From contig DATCSE010000070.1 in NCBI GenBank assembly GCA_036568605.1, forward strand, positions 1-6,912: a DNA stretch of 6,912 nucleotides, in the 5' to 3' direction. This stretch comes from DATCSE01 sp036568605. GTDB taxonomy: Bacteria > Pseudomonadota > Gammaproteobacteria > Burkholderiales > Burkholderiaceae_C. This document shows positions 1 through 4,933 of this stretch, piece after piece (the first letter of the stretch is position 1; the number at the start of each line of letters is the position of its first letter). The notes under the pieces are model-generated. The model made no database searches. It saw only the letters and a list, made by a program, of their open reading frames with translations, and was not told where the DNA came from. The position numbers and the translations under genes are program-made.

Positions 1-739
1 GGTGGACGATGCGTCGCTCGAACCCGACGTGCCGCTGAAGATCCTCAGCCGCTTCGAGCCCGACCAGGAGTGGGTGCTGGAGCCGGGCGACATGCTGTAC
101 CTGCCGCCCGGCTGGGCGCACGATGGCGTTGCCGAGGGCGAGTGCCTCACCGGCTCGATAGGCTTTCGCGCGGCGGGACCGGACGAGGTGGCGCAACAGG
201 TGTTGCAGCGGCTGCTCGATGCGGCTGCCGCCGATGACGCTTCCGACGATGAAGATAGCAAGGCGGTGCGTCTGTATCGCGATCCGCATCAGCCGGCGGC
301 CGACGCGCCGGGCCGCATCCCGCAGGCCTTGCAGGCCTTTGCGGCCGATGCGGTCATGCGTCTGGCGGCTGATCGGGCCGCGCTCGACTGCGGGCTGGGC
401 GAGTGGCTCAGCGAGCCCGCGGCGGGCGTGTCGTTCGATCGCGTGATCGATCCGGCGCTCGAGAGCTCGCGCGATGCGAAACCAGATCTGCGTGCACTCG
501 ACGGCGTCGAGTTGGATAGGCGCACGCGCATGCTCTACGACGAGCGTTTCGTCTTCATCAACGGCGAGTCGTTTCGAGCCGGCGGTCGCGATGCGACGGT
601 GATGCGCCGGTTGGCCGATCGCCGCTGCCTGTATGCGGCCGACCTGCGCCGTCTCGGCGACGATGCGCGTGCGCTGCTGCACGATTGGCTCGCGGCGGGC
701 TGGCTGCACGCGATGCGACTCGAAGGGGACTATGCATGA
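1..739 (+). CDS. roxA: RoxA/YcfD-type JmjC-cupin ribosomal oxygenase (5' partial)
   Basis: The visible 245 codons are the C-terminal two thirds of a 2-oxoglutarate/Fe(II) oxygenase of the cupin_4 family. E. coli RoxA hydroxylates an arginine of ribosomal protein uL16 in the cytoplasm. Seen here: the last strands of the double-stranded beta-helix, with LEPGDMLYLPPGWAHDG at residues 26-42, where H40 is the distal iron-binding histidine; then GSIGFRA (about 51-57); an acidic linker (about 72-86); and a C-terminal winged-helix-like part containing RTRMLYDERFVFINGESFRA (about 174-193). The HxD iron ligands and the true start lie upstream of base 1. The GTG at base 2 is an internal valine codon, not a start. 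The family is usually about 370-400 residues, so roughly 130-150 are missing. The stop overlaps the next start (ATGA, 736-739), which suggests translational coupling. The family call is firm; substrate identity is inferred. Confidence 0.85.
   Translation, partial: VDDASLEPDVPLKILSRFEPDQEWVLEPGDMLYLPPGWAHDGVAEGECLTGSIGFRAAGPDEVAQQVLQRLLDAAAADDASDDEDSKAVRLYRDPHQPAADAPGRIPQALQAFAADAVMRLAADRAALDCGLGEWLSEPAAGVSFDRVIDPALESSRDAKPDLRALDGVELDRRTRMLYDERFVFINGESFRAGGRDATVMRRLADRRCLYAADLRRLGDDARALLHDWLAAGWLHAMRLEGDYA
724..729 (+). promoter_or_regulatory. Shine-Dalgarno AGGGGA that fixes the start of the 736 gene
   Basis: AGGGGA lies six bases before ATG 736, inside the end of the oxygenase gene. It selects ATG 736 over the in-frame start at 685, which has no comparable site, and over the out-of-frame ATG at 732. 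Confidence 0.6.
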
Positions 740-1272
740 GCTCGAACGGCACGACGACATCATCATCACCATCATCATCGGACGGCGCACGCGGCGCCGA
801 TTCGCCCATTGCGTCCCGCAGCGAGTTTCACGCCGCATTGCGCAGCGCGTTGGCCGAAGCGGCAGCGCATGGATGCCGCGAGCTCTGGCTGTGCGATCGC
901 GACTTTGCCGATTGGCCGTTGGGCGAGCGCGTTGTCGTCGAAAGCTTCGCGCAATGGGCCGGCTCGCATCGGCGCTTGACGCTGATCGCATGCCACTTCG
1001 ACGAGGTCGTGCGCCGCCATGCGCGCTGGGTCGAATGGCGCCGCACGTGGTCGCACATCGTCCATTGCCGCAGCAACACCGAGCTCGAGGGCAGCGAGAT
1101 GCCGAGCGTGCTGCTGGCGAGCGATCTGCTCAGCGTGAGCCTGGTCGATCCGGTGCGCTATCGCGGTCGCGCGTCGCATGACGCAAGCCATGCGTCCCGA
1201 TGCCGCGAAATGATTGACGCGGTTTTGCAACGTTCCGAAGAGGCCTTCCCGGTCACCACGGCCGGAATCTAG
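736..1272 (+). CDS. Conserved-looking protein of unknown function, coupled to the ribosomal oxygenase
   Basis: This is a 178-residue soluble protein whose function I do not recognise. I chose ATG 736 because it follows AGGGGA at the right distance and overlaps the upstream stop by four bases. Residues 1-30 are a low-complexity Ser/Thr/Gly tail that includes TTTSSSPSSS. From about residue 30 the chain looks folded and alpha/beta: FHAALRSALAEAA, then ELWLCDRDFADWPLGE (about 49-64), an arginine- and tryptophan-rich stretch HFDEVVRRHARWVEWRRTW (about 87-105), SHIVHCRS, and LLASDLLSVSLVDP. No signal peptide or membrane segment is visible. From memory the pattern resembles a proteobacterial domain of unknown function (I would test DUF7931 first), sometimes compared to phospholipase-D-like folds; I could not check this. 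Co-translation with the oxygenase hints at a linked role, but that is inference only. Confidence 0.8.
   Translation: MSSNGTTTSSSPSSSDGARGADSPIASRSEFHAALRSALAEAAAHGCRELWLCDRDFADWPLGERVVVESFAQWAGSHRRLTLIACHFDEVVRRHARWVEWRRTWSHIVHCRSNTELEGSEMPSVLLASDLLSVSLVDPVRYRGRASHDASHASRCREMIDAVLQRSEEAFPVTTAGI
757..780 (+). repeat. TCA trinucleotide repeat encoding a Ser-rich tail
   Basis: An imperfect (TCA)n tract begins ACA and then reads TCA x3, CCA, TCA x2, TCG. In the frame of the 736 gene it encodes the TSSSPSSS tail. Copy-number change by replication slippage would stay in frame. Confidence 0.7.
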
Positions 1273-1297
1273 GGAAATCCCGCGAGCTGTCTATAAT
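1270..1297 (+). promoter_or_regulatory. Probable sigma-70-type promoter for the alanine-rich lipoprotein
   Basis: A perfect TATAAT sits at 1292-1297, just after the stop of the upstream gene and inside the only clearly lower-GC stretch nearby. The -35 is poor: with a 16-base spacer it is TAGGGA (1270-1275, three of six matches to TTGACA). A TG lies one base away from the ideal extended -10 position. Initiation would be expected near 1303-1305, giving a leader of about 113 bases. Confidence 0.6.
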
Positions 1298-1305
1298 CGC
1301 CGGCT

Positions 1306-1336
1306 AGGCAATGGAACGCTCGAGTTCCCAATGCCT
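1306..1336 (+). promoter_or_regulatory. Hairpin at the predicted 5' end of the lipoprotein mRNA
   Basis: AGGCAATGGAAC (1306-1317) pairs with GTTCCCAATGCCT (1324-1336) around the six-base loop GCTCGA. This gives eleven pairs with one A-A mismatch and one bulged C. The first base of the stem is within a few bases of the start site predicted from TATAAT, so the transcript would begin almost directly in the stem. Such 5'-terminal stems are known to protect bacterial mRNAs (ompA is the classic case). The role here is inferred. Confidence 0.5.
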
Positions 1337-1405
1337 GCAAGTTGGGGCTCTGCGAGGATCGAAGGGTTCCCAAATACCAAGGCAACCATTCGAACCCAAC
1401 TGATT

Positions 1406-1410
1406 GAGGA
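1406..1410 (+). promoter_or_regulatory. Ribosome binding site GAGGA of the lipoprotein gene
   Basis: GAGGA is seven bases before ATG 1418. It sets the start there rather than at the longer in-frame extension back to 1214, which would run through the end of the previous gene and the promoter. Confidence 0.75.
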
Positions 1411-1417
1411 CACAAAC

Positions 1418-1762
1418 ATGACCAAGTCGCTTCTGCTTGCTTCCATCGTCGCTGCTGTCGCCCTGGCCGCCTGCGGCAAGAAGGAAGAGGCTCCGGCTGC
1501 TGCCGCCGCGTCCGCTGCGGCCGCCCCGGCAGTCGCAGAAGCGGCCTCGGCCGCTGCCAGCGCCGTGAGCACTGCCGCTTCGGCTGCTGTCGACACTGCC
1601 GCCACCGCCGCGTCGGACGCCGCTTCGGGCGCCACCGCCGCCGCTGACGCCGCGAAGGACGCCGCCGGCAAGGCTGCCGACGCTGCGAAGGAAGCTGCCG
1701 GCAAGGCCGCCGACGCTGCGAAGGATGCCGCCGCTTCGGCCGCCGCCGCTGTCAAGAAGTAA
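1418..1762 (+). CDS. Small alanine-rich repeat lipoprotein
   Basis: This 114-residue protein has a lipoprotein signal peptide: MTKS, a hydrophobic core, and the lipobox LAAC with the lipidated cysteine at residue 19. The mature chain starts CGKKEE. The +2 residue is Gly, not Asp, so by the E. coli Lol rule it would go to the outer membrane. About half of all residues are alanine. Residues 24-74 are Ala with scattered Ser, Thr, Val and Pro. Residues 75-107 are three 11-residue units of the pattern AADAAK(D/E)AAGK, predicting a long amphipathic helix. The protein ends in AAAAVKK. It has its own promoter, a good GAGGA site and its own terminator, so it is monocistronic and probably well expressed. 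No enzyme domain is present. Possible roles are an envelope spacer or a peptidoglycan-contacting helix, but the function is unknown. Annotators usually call such proteins hypothetical lipoproteins. Confidence 0.88.
   Translation: MTKSLLLASIVAAVALAACGKKEEAPAAAAASAAAAPAVAEAASAAASAVSTAASAAVDTAATAASDAASGATAAADAAKDAAGKAADAAKEAAGKAADAAKDAAASAAAAVKK
1640..1738 (+). repeat. Three tandem 33-bp units (11-residue repeats)
   Basis: The units are 1640-1672, 1673-1705 and 1706-1738. Each encodes AADAAK, then D or E, then AAGK; the third unit ends AAAS. The DNA copies differ mainly at third codon positions (GCC/GCT/GCG), which suggests old duplications under protein-level selection. An 11-residue period matches the hendecad pattern of LEA-like and apolipoprotein-like amphipathic helices. 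Confidence 0.8.
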
Positions 1763-1782
1763 ATCGAGTCTGTCTCGAATGT

Positions 1783-1817
1783 GAGGAGGCCGCCCATCGG
1801 GCGGCCTCTTCGCTTTT
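1783..1817 (+). terminator. Rho-independent terminator of the lipoprotein gene
   Basis: GAGGCCGCCC (1786-1795) and GGGCGGCCTC (1799-1808) form a perfect ten-pair stem with the three-base loop ATC. It can extend to thirteen pairs (1783-1811) with one G-U wobble. GC and then TTTT (1814-1817) follow. There is no matching A-run on the left side, so it should act only on plus-strand transcripts. Confidence 0.85.
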
Positions 1818-1905
1818 GGGATGGATCTTGGAATCCTGGGCCGGCCACTGCGGACCTGTCCAAAACCTGTCGTGGGTCCGGCGGCCCAACGGCCAGCGCA
1901 GAAGC

Positions 1906-2694
1906 TCAGCGGACGTCGATCCAGTCGAACCCCATCAACGGGTCGGCGACGACGATGTCGTCCTGCATCGCACCGCATGCCGCGCTCAGCGCCGCGCGCG
2001 CGAGCGCAGGCGTGTTGTTGGTTTCGCTCAGATGAGCGGCGACGATGCGCCCGAGCCCGTCGTGCACACAGTGCCGGAGGATCTGCGCTGCCGTGTCGTT
2101 CGCGAGGTGCCCGAAGCGCCCGCCGATGCGCGCTTTCAGCGATGCCGGATAGCTCGAGGTCGCGAGCATCTGCGGATCGTGATTGCATTCGAGCAGCAGT
2201 GCATCGCAGCGCTGCAGGTTCTCCAGCAGATGCGGCGTGCTCGAGCCCACATCGGTCAGCACGCCGAGGTACTGCGCGCCGTCGGAAGCGCGCAGCTGCA
2301 ACGGCTCTTGCGCGTCGTGCGCCACGGTGAACGGCATCAGCAGCAGCTCGCCCAGCTCGATGCGCTGGCCGTCGCGCGCGAAGTGCAGCAGCGCGTCGTG
2401 ATCGTCGCCGAACTCGGGCGCGCCGATCGCGCGCCAGGTGCCGCGGCTCATCCACAACGGGATCGCATGGCGGCGCGCGAGCGTCGTCGCGCAGCCGATG
2501 TGGTCGCCATGCTCGTGCGTGACGAATACCGCCGTGATCGTTTCGATGCCGACGCCGGCACGCTCGAGCCGCGTCTCGAGTTCGCGCAGCGAGAAGCCGC
2601 AGTCGACCAGCACGCGGGTGCGCGTGGCGCCGCTGCCGGCTTCGATCAAGGTCGCGTTGCCGGTGCTGCCGCTGCCGAGACTGCAAAAGCGCAT
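1906..2694 (-). CDS. Metallo-beta-lactamase-fold hydrolase, YycJ/WalJ-like
   Basis: This 262-residue cytoplasmic metallohydrolase has the N-terminal MRFCSLGSGSTGN typical of the YycJ/WalJ group. Its metal ligands are all present: HEHGDH at 60-65, H126 (VAHD), D148 (LTDVGS) and H221 in HLSETNNTP. It also carries LECNHD (169-173) and GHLAND (195-200), hallmarks of this branch. Characterised YycJ proteins are 5'-3' double-strand DNA exonucleases; WalJ lies in the Gram-positive walRK cell-wall operon. Nuclease activity here is inferred from the family. I used ATG 2694. GTG 2697, immediately upstream and in frame, is an alternative and sits better relative to GGAGG at 2708-2712 (10 rather than 13 bases). 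The gene follows bamC after 32 bases and is probably co-transcribed. It converges with the lipoprotein gene. Confidence 0.9.
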   Translation of the reverse strand: MRFCSLGSGSTGNATLIEAGSGATRTRVLVDCGFSLRELETRLERAGVGIETITAVFVTHEHGDHIGCATTLARRHAIPLWMSRGTWRAIGAPEFGDDHDALLHFARDGQRIELGELLLMPFTVAHDAQEPLQLRASDGAQYLGVLTDVGSSTPHLLENLQRCDALLLECNHDPQMLATSSYPASLKARIGGRFGHLANDTAAQILRHCVHDGLGRIVAAHLSETNNTPALARAALSAACGAMQDDIVVADPLMGFDWIDVR

Positions 2695-2726
2695 CACGGC
2701 AGCGCGGCCTCCGGCGACGACACCGC

Positions 2727-3917
2727 CTACTTCAGGTCTTCGAGCAGCAGCGCGGTGATGCGCTGGCCGGCTTCGCCGTTCTCGGGCACGCCCTGGCCGT
2801 TCAGCACGCTGACCGTGCTGCTGCGCTCGCCCTCGGCCTTGACGACGACGCGATAGCGCGTCGGGCTGCCCGGGCCGTCGTCCTTCTTGCCGAAGCTGAA
2901 CAGCCTGGAGAAGAAGCCCGGCTCTTCCTTGCCGGCGAACTTCGGATCGATGTAGCGGACGAAGTAGATGCCTTGCGTGCGGTCGCGGTCCTCGACCGTG
3001 AAGCCGCTGCGGTCGAGCGCGACGCCGACACGGCGCCACGCGCGGTCGAAGCCGTCATCGACCTGCAGCGTCGCGGCGGGCTGCCCGGTGACGACACGCG
3101 CGCGTGCCGGCGCACCGGGTGCGCCGGGCAGCGGCGCCGCGGCCACCGCCTCGGCCTGCGTCTTCGCGGTTTCTTCCTTCGTGCCGAGCTTGATCATCAG
3201 GCGCGACAGCATCTCGGCCTCGAGCTGCGGATCGGCCGGGCGCGGTTGCCAGATGGTCGATTCCTTGTTCTGGCCGGTGACCGTTTCGACCATCCCGCGG
3301 TGCGTGATGTAGACCTCGCTGCCGCCGTTCGGGCCGCGCTCGACACGGGTGCGGAATTTGTCCAGCTCGCCCGTCGAGTACAAACCGTCGAACACCTTGC
3401 CGATCGATGCGCGGATGAAGTCCTGCGGCAGCTTCGCGCGGTTCTCGGCCCAGTCGGTCTCCATCACGCCGGCGGCCGGCGTGTCCTGCACGATCGTGAA
3501 GCCGCGGTCCTTCCAGAACGCCTGCAGTTGCGGCCAGAGCTGGTCGGGCGGCAGGCTGGTGCGCAGCCAGCGCTCGCTGCCTTCGCGCTCGATGCTGTTC
3601 GTGCCGACGGATTGAGGGGCGACGTTCGGCACGGTGGGTGCCGGGGCGGCGGCGCCCACCGCCGGCGCCTGGAACGCCGCGGCGCTGACCGTGCCGCCGC
3701 TCTGCTGGTAGCGCGAATCCTTCGTGAGCTGGGTCAGGTCCGGCGGGACTTCGAGGCCCGGCGTCTTGGTACCGCTGCTGCGGTAGTCGATCTTGTCGCC
3801 CGACAGCGCATCGCTGACCGACGAACAAGCGGTCAGCGCGACGGCGGCCGCCGAGGCGACGGCCAGTGCGCCGTGGCGCAGGGCCGCTGGGGCCATGAAA
3901 GCAAAGGGACGGGTCAC
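2727..3917 (-). CDS. bamC: Outer-membrane assembly lipoprotein BamC (NlpB)
   Basis: BamC is a lipoprotein subunit of the BAM complex, which inserts beta-barrel proteins into the outer membrane. Numbering is from GTG 3917 (396 residues). A signal peptide ends in the lipobox ALTAC with lipidated C31. A conserved unstructured N-terminal segment contains DYRSSGTK and LEVPPDLT (about 44-62), followed by an Ala/Pro-rich linker. The first helix-grip domain (about 115-242) has RWL, LPPDQLWPQLQAFWKDRGF and METDWAENRAKLP. A second linker (about 250-280) leads to the second helix-grip domain (about 283-393) with DDGFDRAWRRVGVALDRSGF and QGIYFVRYID. E. coli BamC has 344 residues, so this one has longer linkers. 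The start is uncertain: ATG 3926 has GGAG directly abutting it, ATG 3896 has no site, and GTG 3917 has GGAG nine bases away. The gene lies 78 bases after dapA, as in the E. coli dapA-bamC operon. Confidence 0.92.
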   Translation of the reverse strand: MTRPFAFMAPAALRHGALAVASAAAVALTACSSVSDALSGDKIDYRSSGTKTPGLEVPPDLTQLTKDSRYQQSGGTVSAAAFQAPAVGAAAPAPTVPNVAPQSVGTNSIEREGSERWLRTSLPPDQLWPQLQAFWKDRGFTIVQDTPAAGVMETDWAENRAKLPQDFIRASIGKVFDGLYSTGELDKFRTRVERGPNGGSEVYITHRGMVETVTGQNKESTIWQPRPADPQLEAEMLSRLMIKLGTKEETAKTQAEAVAAAPLPGAPGAPARARVVTGQPAATLQVDDGFDRAWRRVGVALDRSGFTVEDRDRTQGIYFVRYIDPKFAGKEEPGFFSRLFSFGKKDDGPGSPTRYRVVVKAEGERSSTVSVLNGQGVPENGEAGQRITALLLEDLK

Positions 3918-3926
3918 GAAAGACAT

Positions 3927-3930
3927 CTCC
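3927..3930 (-). promoter_or_regulatory. GGAG site bearing on the bamC start
   Basis: Read on the minus strand, GGAG is followed by ATGTCTTTC and then GTG. The site touches ATG 3926, which is too close to work, but is nine bases from GTG 3917. This is the reason for preferring the GTG start. Confidence 0.4.
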
Positions 3931-3995
3931 AGAGGGAAGCGGTCGCGACGCGATTCACGCCGCAACGGGGACACAGGGCACGTGGGGCACGCGCT

Positions 3996-4877
3996 TCAAA
4001 CAAGGCCCGCTTCGCGCAAGGCCTGCTCCACCGCGGCCTGGCCGGCGCTGGACAGCGGCGTGATCGGCAGGCGCAGTGCGCCGCCGCACAGCCCGAGCCG
4101 CGCCATCGCCCACTTGGTCGGCGCGGGGCTCGGCTCGATGAAGAGGTTCTTGTGCAGCGCGAGCAGCTTCAGGTGGATCGCCGTCGCTTCCTGGACCTGG
4201 CCGGCCAGCGCTGCCTTGCACAGCTGGCTCATCAGCCGCGGCGCGACGTTCGCGGTGACGCTGACGTTGCCGTGCCCGCCCAGCAGCATCAATGCGATCG
4301 CGGTGCTGTCATCGCCGGAGTAGATCGCAAAGCCCTGCGGCGCCTGCTTGATCAGCCACGCCGCGCGGTCGATCTGGCCGCTCGCCTCCTTGATGCCGAC
4401 GATGCCCGGCACCTGTGCCAGGCGCAGCGCGGTATCGACGCTCATGTCGGCCACGGTGCGGCCGGGCACGTTGTACAGCACCATCGGAATGTCGACCGCT
4501 TCGGCGATCGCCTTGAAGTGCTGGTAGATGCCTTCCTGCGACGGCTTGTTGTAGTAGGGCACGACCGACAGCGTGCAGTCGGCGCCGACCTTCAGCGCGA
4601 ACTTCGCGAGCTCGATCGCTTCGGCGGTCGAGTTGCCGCCCGCGCCGGCCATGATGGGGATCCGGCCTTTGGCATGCTCGACCGAGACGCGAATCACCTC
4701 GCAATGCTCTTCGACCGAGACGGTCGGCGATTCGCCGGTGGTGCCGACGACGCCGACGCACGCGGTGCCCTCGGCGATGTGCCAGTCGATCAGCTTGCGC
4801 AGGCCGGCGTAGTCGACGCTGCCGTCCTCGTGCATCGGCGTGACCAGCGCGACGATGCTGCCTACTATTGCGTTCAT
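3996..4877 (-). CDS. dapA: 4-hydroxy-tetrahydrodipicolinate synthase DapA
   Basis: DapA condenses pyruvate with aspartate semialdehyde, the first step dedicated to diaminopimelate and lysine, feeding peptidoglycan and protein synthesis. The protein has 293 residues, the normal family length (E. coli 292), as a complete TIM barrel. The key residues are all visible: GTTGES at 45-50 with T46/T47, Y109 in VVPYYNKP, Y135 in LYNVPGRT, R140, and the Schiff-base lysine K163 in GIKEASG. These match E. coli T44/T45, Y107, Y133, R138 and K161. Of the E. coli allosteric lysine-site residues, S50, H58, N82, E86 and Y108 are kept, whereas E. coli H53 corresponds to V55. ATG 4877 has GAGGA eight bases upstream (4886-4890). 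A likely promoter lies in the 56-base gap to the methyltransferase gene. bamC follows in the same direction. Confidence 0.98.
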   Translation of the reverse strand: MNAIVGSIVALVTPMHEDGSVDYAGLRKLIDWHIAEGTACVGVVGTTGESPTVSVEEHCEVIRVSVEHAKGRIPIMAGAGGNSTAEAIELAKFALKVGADCTLSVVPYYNKPSQEGIYQHFKAIAEAVDIPMVLYNVPGRTVADMSVDTALRLAQVPGIVGIKEASGQIDRAAWLIKQAPQGFAIYSGDDSTAIALMLLGGHGNVSVTANVAPRLMSQLCKAALAGQVQEATAIHLKLLALHKNLFIEPSPAPTKWAMARLGLCGGALRLPITPLSSAGQAAVEQALREAGLV

Positions 4878-4892
4878 GCGCGTTGTCCTCAG

Positions 4893-4904
4893 AATCCGCG
4901 GATT
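4893..4904. promoter_or_regulatory. 12-bp perfect palindrome AATCCGCGGATT at the dapA start region
   Basis: AATCCGCGGATT is its own reverse complement. It overlaps the downstream half of the proposed dapA -10 box and the predicted initiation site, a position suited to an operator. Part of the match comes from the common TAAAATCC form of -10 regions, so this is tentative. Confidence 0.3.
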
Positions 4905-4930
4905 TTAGCCGCCCGCCGCGGCGGCTTTGG
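4902..4930 (-). promoter_or_regulatory. dapA: Candidate dapA promoter
   Basis: TAAAAT (4907 down to 4902, minus strand) lies in the short gap before dapA and would start transcription near 4895, leaving a leader of about 18 bases containing GAGGA. The -35 is weak: 17 bases upstream reads CCAAAG (4930-4925), a poor match to TTGACA. The -10 plus the gap support a promoter; its strength is unknown. Confidence 0.45.
4907..4926. promoter_or_regulatory. Dyad/hairpin between the methyltransferase stop and dapA
   Basis: AGCCGCC (4907-4913) and GGCGGCT (4920-4926) form a perfect seven-pair stem around CGCCGC. It begins seven bases after the methyltransferase stop on the minus strand. A perfect 12-bp palindrome, CCGCCGCGGCGG (4913-4924), is nested within it. 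No T-run follows on the minus strand (TAAAAT instead), so it is not a standard terminator. It fills the spacer of the proposed dapA promoter. Confidence 0.4.
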
Positions 4931-4933
4931 CCA

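Noticed and set aside
2..4. GTG as the start of the first gene
   Set aside because: It lies inside the conserved cupin fold; the family needs roughly 130-150 more N-terminal residues, including the HxD iron ligands.
1298..1417. Possible tRNA or small RNA gene in the lower-GC region after TATAAT
   Set aside because: There is no cloverleaf or T-arm consensus, and the transcript leads directly into a good ribosome binding site and lipoprotein start, so it is an mRNA leader.
1764..1778. Small hairpin TCGAG/CTCGA after the lipoprotein stop
   Set aside because: It has only five pairs; the adjacent 10-13 pair terminator explains transcript ending.
1863..1891. Possible terminator for the minus-strand metallohydrolase gene
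   Set aside because: CGTGGG (1871-1876) and CCCAACG (1885-1891) pair with a bulge, and TTTT follows five bases on in the minus direction. The stem is short and the T-run distant, so I do not call it.
1304..2686. 460-codon minus-strand frame across the lipoprotein and metallohydrolase genes
   Set aside because: It runs through the terminator and both real genes and is Arg/Gly/Ser-rich with no domain.
3943..3953. Near-palindrome TCGCGACGCGA in the dapA-bamC gap
   Set aside because: It is short with a one-base centre, and such GC-rich motifs are expected often in this composition.
4878..4933. Lysine riboswitch before dapA
   Set aside because: The predicted leader is under 20 bases and the whole gap is 56 bases, far too short for the L-box structure.
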